A DNA stretch of 62,156 bases from Methylomicrobium sp. (GTDB lineage Bacteria; Pseudomonadota; Gammaproteobacteria; Methylococcales; Methylomonadaceae): contig JAGXSU010000002.1 in NCBI GenBank assembly GCA_018333785.1, positions 1 to 62,156 of the forward strand, in the 5' to 3' direction. The notes beneath the pieces are model-generated. The model was not told the origin of the DNA, did not search any database, and saw only the letters and a program-made list of their open reading frames with translations. A program made the position numbers and the translations under genes. Below are positions 17,993 to 26,961 of this stretch, piece after piece; position 1 is the first letter of the stretch; every line of letters begins with the position of its first letter.

Positions 17993-18694
17993 TTGAAACA
18001 AGCCCCGATGGAAATATTGCTGGTAGAAGACAATAATGATTTAGCCATTGAATTGGCGGATTTTTTTGAAGCCCAAGGCCATTCGATCGATGCAGCAGCC
18101 GATGGCATTACTGCGCTGCATCTAGCCATCGTCAATCACTATGATGTCATCGTGCTGGATTTGAATTTACCGGGAATCGATGGATTAACAGTCTGTCAAC
18201 GGTTGCGCCAAGAGGAAAAATGGACACCGATATTGATGTTAACCGCCCGAGATACGCTGACAGACCGCATTAAAGGTTTTGAATTCGGAGCTGATGACTA
18301 TCTGGTCAAGCCTTTTTCTCTCAAAGAACTGAACTTGAGGTTAAGCGCGTTGGTCAGGCGCAGTTCCGGCGTCAACCGGTCAACCACTTTAACCGTCGCT
18401 GGACTTGAGTTAGACGTTAAAAATCATCATGTAATGCGCAATGGCATCAAAATTGATCTCACCGTGATTGAATTTAGAATTCTGGAGTTATTGATGAGAA
18501 AATCACCCCATGTGGTAAGCCGGGATGAACTGTCGCGGGCAATCTGGCAAGACTCTCCCACTGATGCAGATACCTTGAAAGTCCATATTCATCATCTACG
18601 CAGTGCTATTGACAAGCCCTTTGAAAAGCCTTTGCTGCATACCATCAGAGGCATAGGCTATCAGTTGTCGGAAACTCATGCGCTATCAGCATAA
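17993..18694 (+). CDS. OmpR/PhoB-family response regulator
   Basis: Two-component response regulator. Receiver domain (about 6-120) with acidic pocket VEDN, phospho-acceptor Asp in IVLDLNLPG (about residue 56 from the TTG start) and Lys in DDYLVKPFS. The C-terminal winged helix (about 130-228) ends TIRGIGYQL, the OmpR/PhoB signature. The frame opens with TTG at 17993; the ATG at 18008 (MEILLVEDN) is the more usual family start. Its stop overlaps the kinase start by 17 bp, so the pair is translationally coupled. The 11-bp-spaced AACC repeats just after the kinase gene are of the type bound by this family, which points to the SulP/DabAB genes as its regulon. Confidence 0.92.
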   Translation: MKQAPMEILLVEDNNDLAIELADFFEAQGHSIDAAADGITALHLAIVNHYDVIVLDLNLPGIDGLTVCQRLRQEEKWTPILMLTARDTLTDRIKGFEFGADDYLVKPFSLKELNLRLSALVRRSSGVNRSTTLTVAGLELDVKNHHVMRNGIKIDLTVIEFRILELLMRKSPHVVSRDELSRAIWQDSPTDADTLKVHIHHLRSAIDKPFEKPLLHTIRGIGYQLSETHALSA

Positions 18695-19940
18695 ACTGCG
18701 GTTTCGGATTTTTCTGTCCTACCCGGTACTGGGTCTTTTGATCAGTCTGATTGTCATACTGTTTTTTTGGTTTTCGTTTGAGCAGCTGGAACAGCAATTG
18801 AGTAAGGAGTTTCTCACTGAAGAGCTTGAACACTTTATAGAACTGACACAAAAAAATCCTGAGGTGACTCAGCAAATTGCCAGAAACTGGGCTGTATACA
18901 AAATCGATCTAAACCAAGCCTCAGAAACCCTTCCCTCTCTGAGAGGTTATGTACCCGGTATCTTCGAAATCATCTTGAACAACAAACACTATGATGTCGT
19001 GGTGATGGAAAAGCACGGCTATCGCTATTACATTTTGCATGATGAGTCTGATTTTCGGGTATTGGAAAAGAAGCTGATGATCTATGTGCTGTCAGGCACC
19101 CTGATTATTATCTGTGCGGCTACCTGGTACGGTATTTGGCTGTCAAAAAAGGTGATGCTCCCCATCATCACTTTGGCAAACCAGGTTAAAAATCTGGATA
19201 GAGAAAAAGTAAATACATCACTGGTCTCTCATTATGCCAATGATGAGGTTGGATTTTTGGCTCAGGAATTTGATGTCTATCTCAACCATATTCATTTATT
19301 GATCGATCGCGAACGCGAATTTACTGCCAATGCCAGTCATGAACTGAGGACGCCACTGGCCGTCATTATGGCGGTCACCGAGAGTTTATTGATGCAGCTA
19401 GACTTGCCGGAAAAACTAAGACCCAAATTACAGCGAATTGAGCGTTCTGCCAAAGAAATGAAAAACCGCTTGGAAGTGCTTTTAACGCTGGCCAGAAATC
19501 CCGAGAATGAAACGGAATTGAAAAGCCGAACAGAATTAGCGCCGCTGATCGATCATTTGCTTGAAGATCATGCGCATTTATTGAAAAAATCAGTGCGATT
19601 GGAAAAACTTATCCATGGACAGCCGGTTGTATCAGCGCCCTACACCATCATTTCCATGTTACTGTCTAATCTGATAAAAAATGCGTTTAGCTACACAGAT
19701 CATGGCAGCATTCTAATTCAGGCGGATAACACATCCTTCAGGATCACGGATACCGGCAGGGGAATACCCGACAGCCAACTTGTCCGTATTTTCGAAAGAG
19801 GCGTAAAAAGTGATTCAAGTCAGGGCTTAGGCTTGGGTTTGTCGATTGTGCAACGCATTACAGAGCACTATAACTGGCGGCTTGACATCAAAAGTACCGT
19901 AGATAAAGGAACGACCATCATACTTTTTTTTAATAATTAA
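18678..19940 (+). CDS. sensor histidine kinase
   Basis: Partner kinase of the preceding regulator, in the inner membrane. TM1 spans about 10-32 and TM2 about 133-156, enclosing a periplasmic or extracytoplasmic sensor loop of about 100 residues. A HAMP region (about 157-209) follows, then the phosphorylated His in ASHELRTPLAV (His221), the N box NLIKNAFSY, the G1 box TDTGRGIP and the G2 box GLGLGLSIV. The sensor loop shows no recognised domain. The position directly upstream of bicarbonate-transport genes suggests it senses CO2/bicarbonate limitation or envelope pH, but this is inference. Confidence 0.92.
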   Translation: MRYQHKLRFRIFLSYPVLGLLISLIVILFFWFSFEQLEQQLSKEFLTEELEHFIELTQKNPEVTQQIARNWAVYKIDLNQASETLPSLRGYVPGIFEIILNNKHYDVVVMEKHGYRYYILHDESDFRVLEKKLMIYVLSGTLIIICAATWYGIWLSKKVMLPIITLANQVKNLDREKVNTSLVSHYANDEVGFLAQEFDVYLNHIHLLIDREREFTANASHELRTPLAVIMAVTESLLMQLDLPEKLRPKLQRIERSAKEMKNRLEVLLTLARNPENETELKSRTELAPLIDHLLEDHAHLLKKSVRLEKLIHGQPVVSAPYTIISMLLSNLIKNAFSYTDHGSILIQADNTSFRITDTGRGIPDSQLVRIFERGVKSDSSQGLGLGLSIVQRITEHYNWRLDIKSTVDKGTTIILFFNN

Positions 19941-19990
19941 CCAAAAGTTAACCATTCGCGAACCATTTATTAACCTTCCTTCTATTAAAC
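19937..19990 (+). promoter_or_regulatory. four 11-bp direct repeats (PHO-box-like) with downstream -10
   Basis: AACC occurs at 19939, 19950, 19961 and 19972, an exact 11-bp period; three of the four are TTAACC and the other is CGAACC. Tandem 11-bp half-sites are the known binding pattern of PhoB/OmpR-family regulators. A TATTAA (19983-19988) lies about 8 bp after the last repeat, placed like the -10 of a PhoB-type activated promoter with no -35. The array overlaps the kinase stop and precedes the SulP/DabAB genes. Confidence 0.65.
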
Positions 19991-20023
19991 TGCCTCCGAA
20001 ACATCAGTAACTGGAGGCTAAAA

Positions 20024-20266
20024 ATGTCATTGACTCAGTTTAAAGGCCAAACCCGGCGATCGGGATTGTCTCTTTTGCAGTTTAAATTCAATAGTGCTGT
20101 ACTCTCCCCTTTTTTTATATTTCCAGTCATTTTAGTCGTGCAACATTTTAAATGTTTGCCTCAACTATTCCTTGATTCACTGTACCCCCCCTACACCGTA
20201 TTTTCGTCTATGAAAAAAGCCCATTACGCACGGGCCGGCCGGTTTATCGCTCAATGCATTGCTTGA
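20024..20266 (+). CDS. small ORF upstream of sulP (uncertain)
   Basis: An 80-codon frame with a very good ribosome binding site (GGAGG, 7 nt before the ATG) located 36 bp after the putative -10. The product is hydrophobic in its middle (SPFFIFPVILVV, about residues 28-39) and basic at the ends. I do not recognise it. It may be a real small membrane protein, or a leader whose translation affects the downstream transporter gene. The ribosome binding site and placement are the only support. Confidence 0.35.
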   Translation: MSLTQFKGQTRRSGLSLLQFKFNSAVLSPFFIFPVILVVQHFKCLPQLFLDSLYPPYTVFSSMKKAHYARAGRFIAQCIA

Positions 20267-20323
20267 GCCATGCCGCAACAGATTTTTAAATTGTCAATGA
20301 TCACTTTAAAAAAGGTTTAACGC

Positions 20324-22006
20324 ATGTCTTCAAATCCATTACCTAGACTTCCTGAAACCGGGTTAGCTGGATTAAAAACCAACTGGCGTGCCGATTTACC
20401 GGCCGGGTTCCTGGTTTTCCTGATTGCCTTGCCCTTGTGTTTGGGGATATCCATGGCCTCAGGATTTCCGCCTTCAGCGGGTATTATTTCCGCTATTGTG
20501 GGCGGCATTTTGGTCTCGCGTATCGGCGGTTCTTATTTAACGATCAATGGACCGGCCGCAGGACTGATCGTGGTTGTGCTCGATGCTGTCCAAACCTTGG
20601 GCCAGGGCGATTATATGGCAGGTTACCGGTTCACCTTAGCCGCTATTGTCGTAGCCAGTCTGTTCCAGATTGCGTTGGGATTAATGAAAGCGGGCCGGTT
20701 GCGATCTTTTTTTCCGGCATCGGTGGTCCACGGCATGCTGGCAGCGATTGGCATCATTATCATGACCAAACAAATACATGTCATGATGGGTGTCACGCCG
20801 AAATCCGGCAGTTTGTTTTCTTCGATGGCGCAATTACCATCCAGCATCCTCAATCCCAACTATGAAATTGCGATTATTGGTGTGACAGGTCTGGCAATAC
20901 TCGTGCTTTGGTCCATTGTAAAGCATCCCAATGCAAAGCGAATTCCGGCACCTATTCTGGTGGTTCTCGCGGGAATGGCACTGGGCCGGTATTTCGATTT
21001 GAATCATGAACATGTCTATCTATTTTTACCGGATGCTGATTTTTTACCCCATCACGAAGATTCTGTAGGCCCTAAATTCTTGGTCACTATTTCAGAAAAT
21101 TTCCTGAGCAGTTTTTATTTCCCGGATTTTTCAAAAATCAGCTCAATGGAATTTTGGGAAGCGGCCATTACCATTGCATTGGTCGGCAGCCTCGAAAGTC
21201 TGCTGAGTGCAGCCGCAGTCGATAAACTGGATCCTTTTAAACGATCATCCAATCCTGACAAGGATTTGACGGCAATCGGTGTAGGTAACCTGATTGCCGG
21301 CAGTATCGGTGGTTTGCCGATGATTGCCGAGATTGTGCGGAGTTCCGCCAATATCAATGACGGCGCAAAGACAGCCTGGGCGAATTTTTTCCATGGCTGT
21401 TTCATGTTGTTATTCGTGGTGCTATTTCCGCGACTCATCCATAGCATACCTTTAGCGGCGCTTGCTTCGCTGTTGGTGTATACCGGATTTCGTCTGGCTT
21501 CTCCTACCGCCTTTGCGAAAGTCATGGGGATAGGCAAAGAACAATTGTTGATCTTCGTCACCACCATTATCGGCGTACTCGCAACCGATCTGCTGATTGG
21601 CGTATTGATAGGCATTCTGGCCGAATTTGCCATTCATTTGGTACGAGGTGTCAGGTTTAATAATTTGTTCAAAATCCATTTGGTCATGGAACAGCGTGAC
21701 TCCGGTGAGCATTTGATAGGCCTTACCGGCGCAGCCATTTTTTCCAACTACATGCCGCTTAAAAGTGAATTGGAAGGCGTTGAAAGGGGTAAATCCATCA
21801 TCCTTCAACTCAACAATGCCTACATGCTTGACCACACGGTCATGGAGTACTTGCATGACTTTAAAAACAGCTATGAAGCACACGGTGGACGCTGCACATT
21901 TATAGGCATGGAGTATCACGACGCTTATTCCGCCCACCCATTGGCCGTGCGCAAGATGAAACGCAACAATATGTCTCGCCGGAAAAGCGATCATCTGGGC
22001 GTTTAG
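20324..22006 (+). CDS. SulP-family anion transporter (putative bicarbonate)
   Basis: A 560-aa inner-membrane transporter of the SulP/SLC26 family with 12 or more hydrophobic segments and a C-terminal STAS domain (about 440-550, with GLTGAAIFSNYMPL and ILQLNNAYMLDHTVMEYL). The N-terminal signature GISMASGFPPSAGIISAIVG is present. SulP members carry sulfate, bicarbonate or other anions; the adjacency of DabA and DabB argues for bicarbonate or an ion that powers it. It is 119 bp upstream of dabA on the same strand, likely one transcription unit. The substrate is not provable from sequence. Confidence 0.88.
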   Translation: MSSNPLPRLPETGLAGLKTNWRADLPAGFLVFLIALPLCLGISMASGFPPSAGIISAIVGGILVSRIGGSYLTINGPAAGLIVVVLDAVQTLGQGDYMAGYRFTLAAIVVASLFQIALGLMKAGRLRSFFPASVVHGMLAAIGIIIMTKQIHVMMGVTPKSGSLFSSMAQLPSSILNPNYEIAIIGVTGLAILVLWSIVKHPNAKRIPAPILVVLAGMALGRYFDLNHEHVYLFLPDADFLPHHEDSVGPKFLVTISENFLSSFYFPDFSKISSMEFWEAAITIALVGSLESLLSAAAVDKLDPFKRSSNPDKDLTAIGVGNLIAGSIGGLPMIAEIVRSSANINDGAKTAWANFFHGCFMLLFVVLFPRLIHSIPLAALASLLVYTGFRLASPTAFAKVMGIGKEQLLIFVTTIIGVLATDLLIGVLIGILAEFAIHLVRGVRFNNLFKIHLVMEQRDSGEHLIGLTGAAIFSNYMPLKSELEGVERGKSIILQLNNAYMLDHTVMEYLHDFKNSYEAHGGRCTFIGMEYHDAYSAHPLAVRKMKRNNMSRRKSDHLGV

Positions 22007-22125
22007 AAGAGAATCAAGACGACAACTCGTCAAAACCATGAATGGCGCTAGTTAACCCATCCGCCAGGACCTCACTCATTAAAAAGTGTCTCCAGCGCCT
22101 TATCCCGAGGTAAAAAGATATCCTT

Positions 22126-24726
22126 ATGGCTTATCGAGAACATACGCAAACGCTAATGAGCAAGACCGCCAGGCACGGAAAAGATCAAGCTTTTGATCTC
22201 TCTGCCGTGATAGAGCGCATTGCTCATTGGCTGCCGACCCAAGGCCCTTTGAAAGACTTTATTCACCATAACACCTTGCATGCCGTACAACATTACCCTT
22301 TTCACGAAGGCATCGCTGTGGCTGCTAAAATATTTGGCGCCCGCAGTTATCTGGCTTTAGAGGATTACCAGGAATTGTACAGGCAAGGACGTATAGGGAA
22401 TAACGCGCTGGATTGGGCTATTGCAAAGCTCGGTTCTGATCAAAACCCTGCACAACTTCGGCTGGATTTATTCGAAACCGACGACAGATGTCATTATCCG
22501 CCTCTGTCATTGGCCAATCATGGTCTGCGCAGCACCTGGCTCACACGGCTTGAGATCGATCTCAACGCCATGGTTCATCCTATTTTGTTTCGGTTGCTGG
22601 CAAACTTTCTGGATCAGGGTATTAGCCGTTGGAGTTTACCCAAGGATGGCGAATCGTTTTGGAATTGCGTCACCCGCTTGGCGCAAAACAGTTTGATGCC
22701 GCTTTATCCCTTAAATGAACCGGCTGCACGACAGTTGCTTAATAACACACCGGATCAGGTTATTTTAAGCTGCCTTGAGAAAATCGTCGGTCAGGAATGC
22801 TACTACGAACAGTATTTGCTGGAGATTTTACTGGCGCATCCCGGTTGGTCAGGCATGGTGCGCATGATCGAACTCAATCCCGAGACCTTGTTGGCCAAGC
22901 GTGATATCTCATTGCAACAGTTGCTTGCCGTTGAGCTGGTGTGTGAACTGGCTTGTTTGAACAAGAAAAAAGCGCAGCAGTGGCAGAATTTATCGTCAGC
23001 GCTGTCCTTTGACAAAATGCCATTGCTGGCTGACATTGTTGCCGAACCGGAAGTGCCGGTACGCTTAAAGATCTGGCATGAAGCCATGGAGTGGGCGCTT
23101 CATGCCGAATTACTAAAAGCGCTTCAAACAAAACCGGAAGCATCTGTAACACATAAGAACACTCAGCCTGCCGTTCAGGCCTTATTTTGTATTGATGACA
23201 GGGAATGCTCGCTAAGACGCTATCTCGAGGAAATCAGTCCGACAGTTGAAACATTTGGCGCGGCGGGATTCTTTGGTATCGATTTTCTCTATCAGGGAAT
23301 AGATGATGCCTATCCGGTTGCGCAATGCCCGGTCGCGATCACGCCCAAGCATTTGATCAAGGAATCAAACCTGCATCAGCCGCCAAATAAGAAGTCCAAA
23401 TCAGCAACTACGCCGGTCCTGCACTTCACACCGCATTCTTTGCTGCGCGGCTGGCTTTACACCCAAACTTTAGGTTTGGGTTATGCCGTGCGTATGGCAT
23501 GGAGCGTTTTCAATCCCAGCTCGCGTTTACCCCGTATCAGAAGTTTAAGTGAATTGGACAGCCATTCGCACTTACATCTTCTGCGCGAATCCGACCAAAC
23601 CAATGAACAAGGCCATTTGTTGGGATTTACCTTTTCGGAGATGGCGGACCGGATCGGCGGTTTACTGCGTAATATCGGCTTGACCCAGCACTTTTCACCA
23701 CTGGTCGTGGTGGTTGCGCACGGTTCCAGCAGTGTCAATAATCCGCATTTTGCCGCCTACGATTGTGGGGCCTGTGCAGGCAAACCCGGAGCACCGAATG
23801 CCCGGGCCTTTGCCTGGATGGCTAATCACCCTTCAGTCAGAAGCATTCTCGCTGAGCGCGGTATATCAATACCGGACAGTACGCAGTTTGTTGCTGCGAT
23901 GCACAATACCAGTCGCGATGAAATAACTTACTTCGATCTGCCCGGTAAAGGAAAGCCGTCTGTGCCGGGTTTGCATGCGTTTCAACAAATTATGACCAAG
24001 GCTTTACAGCGCAATGCCCGGGAGCGTTGCCGATGGTTTGAATTAGGTCCTAAATCGCCGGACAATCAAATGGCTCATGAACATGTTAGAGCCAGAGCTT
24101 CATCCATTTTTGAACCCCGCCCGGAACTCAATCATTCCAACAATCTTTATTGTATCGTTGGCCGCAGATCGCTCACTCGTGATTTGTTCCTGGATAGACG
24201 CGCATTTTTACATTCCTACGATCCGACCACCGATGTTCAAGGCGATATCCTTGTCAAAATAATGTCGGCAATCATTCCTGTGTGCGGTGGCATCAATCTG
24301 GAATATCTGTTTTCTCGTATCGATAACTCAGTCTATGGCGCCGGCACCAAGCTTCCTCATAATGTCATCGGCTTATTGGGTGTGGCAAATGGTGTCGAGG
24401 GCGATTTACGCACCGGTTTACCGTCGCAAATGATAGAAGTGCATGAGCCTGCGCGTTTGTTGATCGTAGTTGAGCAATCCTGTGAAGTAATCGATAGCAC
24501 CCTGGCTAATTTGGGCGAACTCAAGGAATGGCTGGATAATGAGTGGGTAAGACTGGTTGCCTGCTATCCGGTCAATCGGGGCCTGTTTCGCTATTCCGTT
24601 GAAGGCTGGGAAGACATAGACCTGAACGCGCAAAAGGACGTTCCTGAAGCCGCCCATTCCGAGCCCATTATTACGGGCAAAACCGCGACCCTTCCTGTCC
24701 ATCGCTTGATCAGGAGACCTGCATGA
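22126..24726 (+). CDS. dabA: DabA, inorganic-carbon transporter subunit (DUF2309)
   Basis: Peripheral beta-carbonic-anhydrase-like subunit of the energy-coupled CO2/bicarbonate accumulation complex DAB. All four zinc-site residues known in Halothiobacillus DabA2 (C351, D353, H524, C539) align at constant offsets: FCIDDREC gives C355 and D357, VVAHGSSS gives H532, and YDCGACAGKPG gives C547. At 866 aa it is in the family range. DabA is thought to convert CO2 to bicarbonate vectorially, driven by cation flow through DabB. It overlaps dabB by 4 bp (ATGA), so translation is coupled. An internal Met at residue 11 is an alternative start; neither has a strong ribosome binding site. Confidence 0.95.
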   Translation: MAYREHTQTLMSKTARHGKDQAFDLSAVIERIAHWLPTQGPLKDFIHHNTLHAVQHYPFHEGIAVAAKIFGARSYLALEDYQELYRQGRIGNNALDWAIAKLGSDQNPAQLRLDLFETDDRCHYPPLSLANHGLRSTWLTRLEIDLNAMVHPILFRLLANFLDQGISRWSLPKDGESFWNCVTRLAQNSLMPLYPLNEPAARQLLNNTPDQVILSCLEKIVGQECYYEQYLLEILLAHPGWSGMVRMIELNPETLLAKRDISLQQLLAVELVCELACLNKKKAQQWQNLSSALSFDKMPLLADIVAEPEVPVRLKIWHEAMEWALHAELLKALQTKPEASVTHKNTQPAVQALFCIDDRECSLRRYLEEISPTVETFGAAGFFGIDFLYQGIDDAYPVAQCPVAITPKHLIKESNLHQPPNKKSKSATTPVLHFTPHSLLRGWLYTQTLGLGYAVRMAWSVFNPSSRLPRIRSLSELDSHSHLHLLRESDQTNEQGHLLGFTFSEMADRIGGLLRNIGLTQHFSPLVVVVAHGSSSVNNPHFAAYDCGACAGKPGAPNARAFAWMANHPSVRSILAERGISIPDSTQFVAAMHNTSRDEITYFDLPGKGKPSVPGLHAFQQIMTKALQRNARERCRWFELGPKSPDNQMAHEHVRARASSIFEPRPELNHSNNLYCIVGRRSLTRDLFLDRRAFLHSYDPTTDVQGDILVKIMSAIIPVCGGINLEYLFSRIDNSVYGAGTKLPHNVIGLLGVANGVEGDLRTGLPSQMIEVHEPARLLIVVEQSCEVIDSTLANLGELKEWLDNEWVRLVACYPVNRGLFRYSVEGWEDIDLNAQKDVPEAAHSEPIITGKTATLPVHRLIRRPA

Positions 24727-26606
24727 ATGCCTTGATTTTAGTTACCTTGTTTATTCCGTTACTGGTGTTTTTATTGATCTTCCTGACGGACCATAATGAA
24801 AAAAAAATAGCCGTCATAAGCTTTTGGGGCAGCCATGCGCTGGGTATCAACGTTGCCGCTCTGCTGGGTTTATGGGCTATCAAGGGCTTTCCACATTGGG
24901 AGTATGAATGGTTCACGCTCTATGCTGCCGACGATTATCGCTTTCCCATTCTGTTTTATCTGGACAAAACCGGTGCCATTTACCTGCTTTGTGCATGGGC
25001 GGTATTTGCCATCATCGTAAAATACTGCCGTGTCTATTTGCACAGGGAGCCCGGCTATCAGCGCTTTTTCATGACCATTTTCAGTTTCATTTTCGGTTTG
25101 AATCTGATCATATTGGCCGGATCCATTGACATGTTGTTTGCCGGGTGGGAAATTGCCGGAATTGCCTCTTTTTTGCTGATTGCATTCTACAGGCACCGCG
25201 TTCAACCGATACGCAATGCGCTACGTGCTTATACGATTTACCGGTTTTGTGATATCGGACTGCTCTTAGGCACCTGGATGAGCCATTTGTTGTTTCATGA
25301 AAGCCAGCATTTCAGTCAGCTCGAAGCACTCTTTGATAACCCCGCGCTTCCACCGGCCGGTTTTGGGGCGTTGCTGTTATTGTCATGTTTGATTTTAATC
25401 GCGGCATCGGGTAAGTCGGCCCAATTTCCTTTCTGCTTTTGGCTGCCCAGGGCCATGGAAGGACCGACACCGTCCAGTGCGATCTTTTATGGCGCCTTGT
25501 CCGTTCATTTGGGCGTGTTCCTGTTACTGAGAACAACACCGATCTGGACGCATCTTCTGCTGACCCGCTTTATCGTGTTCGGCATCGGCTTGATGACCGT
25601 CATTGTCGCCAGTCTGAGCGAGAAGACCCAGTCGAATATCAAAGGTCAAATTGCTTATGCATCGATCACCCAAGTGGGATTTATGTTTATGGAATTAGCT
25701 TTGGGGCTGGAAATGCTGGTGTTGGTGCATTTTATGGGTAATGCCTTTCTGCGTTGCTATCAACTGCTGGTTTCGCCCTCGATTGTCGCGCATCTGCTCA
25801 GGGTGGAAGGGTCTGCCGATACTCAGTTTTACATCAATAGCTACGAGCGCTTCCATTTTTTGCCCGCTTCGATCCGCAATACCGTGCCTGATGTGTTGCA
25901 AAACACCTTGTATGTATTTTCACTGCAGGAAGGTAATCTGGAAATGCTGGTACGCGGCTTGTTGTGGAACCCACTGAAAAAACTGGGTGCCATTATCAAC
26001 GGCCTGGATCTGCCCGGAAAAGTGTTTTACAGCATTGGCCTGTGCTTGCCCTTTGTGTTGGCGTTCATGTCAAGTGATGCAGGAACTCACTACTTAGCGA
26101 TGCCGCTGGCAATCTTTATGGTACTGGCCTCGGTCAGTGCGTTCAGCCAGAAACACAGCCCCTTCAAAGTCTGGAACTCGATTGGTTTAAGCGCGGTGTT
26201 TGCAGGCACGGCGATATTTTTTCTAAACCCAAATGCCTGGGCAGATGTTGTGATTTTTGCCAGCGGTATTGTTCCAGCCTGGTTATTGGGGCTTTGGGTG
26301 ATCAAAAAACTGCTGGGTAGCGATCGGTTTGATGCCGCGCCATTTCTGTACCGGGCTTACGCAGAAACCCGGCCTACCTTGTCACTGTGGCTATTTGTGA
26401 GCTTTTTGGGAATAGTAGGATTTCCTATATCACCGGCATTTTTGGGCGAAGACTTATTGTTGGCGCATGCAAGCCGTCATGATCTTTGGTTTGCTTTGCC
26501 TATCGCCATCGCATTTGTGATCAACGGTATCGCCGCCGCGCGGGTCTATCAAAGGTTATGTATGGGAAGGCCGGTAGAATTGCTTATCGATAACTTGAGC
26601 CATTAA
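24723..26606 (+). CDS. dabB: DabB, NuoL-like membrane subunit
   Basis: Integral membrane partner of DabA, related to NuoL/MrpA proton- or cation-translocating subunits. It has about 14 hydrophobic helices over 627 aa. Recognisable NuoL elements include FAGWEIAGIASFLLIAFY (about residues 139-156), KSAQFPFCFWLPRAMEGPTP (about 229-248, with the conserved Lys and Pro-rich motif) and SNIKGQIAYASITQVGFMF (about 302-320). DabB is believed to couple cation influx to the vectorial hydration of CO2 by DabA. The C-terminal part differs from true NuoL. It closes the operon and is followed by a perfect 13-bp inverted repeat. Confidence 0.93.
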   Translation: MNALILVTLFIPLLVFLLIFLTDHNEKKIAVISFWGSHALGINVAALLGLWAIKGFPHWEYEWFTLYAADDYRFPILFYLDKTGAIYLLCAWAVFAIIVKYCRVYLHREPGYQRFFMTIFSFIFGLNLIILAGSIDMLFAGWEIAGIASFLLIAFYRHRVQPIRNALRAYTIYRFCDIGLLLGTWMSHLLFHESQHFSQLEALFDNPALPPAGFGALLLLSCLILIAASGKSAQFPFCFWLPRAMEGPTPSSAIFYGALSVHLGVFLLLRTTPIWTHLLLTRFIVFGIGLMTVIVASLSEKTQSNIKGQIAYASITQVGFMFMELALGLEMLVLVHFMGNAFLRCYQLLVSPSIVAHLLRVEGSADTQFYINSYERFHFLPASIRNTVPDVLQNTLYVFSLQEGNLEMLVRGLLWNPLKKLGAIINGLDLPGKVFYSIGLCLPFVLAFMSSDAGTHYLAMPLAIFMVLASVSAFSQKHSPFKVWNSIGLSAVFAGTAIFFLNPNAWADVVIFASGIVPAWLLGLWVIKKLLGSDRFDAAPFLYRAYAETRPTLSLWLFVSFLGIVGFPISPAFLGEDLLLAHASRHDLWFALPIAIAFVINGIAAARVYQRLCMGRPVELLIDNLSH

Positions 26607-26961
26607 AACAACGGCTTCGTTTTTATGTTTTGAATATCCCTTTCGCATTTCAAATTTCGGGAGTGCCTAAGGAGGCAACGGGTTGTTCGGCAAAGGCTAT
26701 GCCAGCATAGATGCTGGCATAGCGACTAGAGGGATGGTTTTACGGCGTCCTTTAACGGGCGCCCCGGTGCCGAATTTCGATCTACGAGGGTATATTTACC
26801 CTTCGCGAACCTTATCTATAGCCTATGTAGCTCAGGATATATAAGGCAAATATTCAGTTTGATTTAAGGTAGAATTTCTAACATGAGATATTATATCCCT
26901 TATCAAAATACCGGTTAATTTACTTTGATACAGCTAACAAATTTGTAAATATGAATAAAAA
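26607..26961. other. 355-nt intergenic region with long hairpin
   Basis: Contains a perfect 13-bp inverted repeat GCTATGCCAGCAT/ATGCTGGCATAGC at 26696-26708 and 26711-26723 with a 2-nt loop. It follows dabB, but no T-run follows, so it is not a classic terminator. The AT-rich end near 26900-26960 probably holds the promoter of the glycosyltransferase gene. Confidence 0.5.

Noticed and set aside
21452-22039. 195-codon minus-strand frame antisense to sulP
   Set aside because: Antisense to a recognised transporter with a STAS domain; low-complexity composition consistent with a shadow frame.
26696-26723. 13-bp inverted repeat after dabB considered as a terminator
   Set aside because: No T-run downstream; kept only as a described hairpin.
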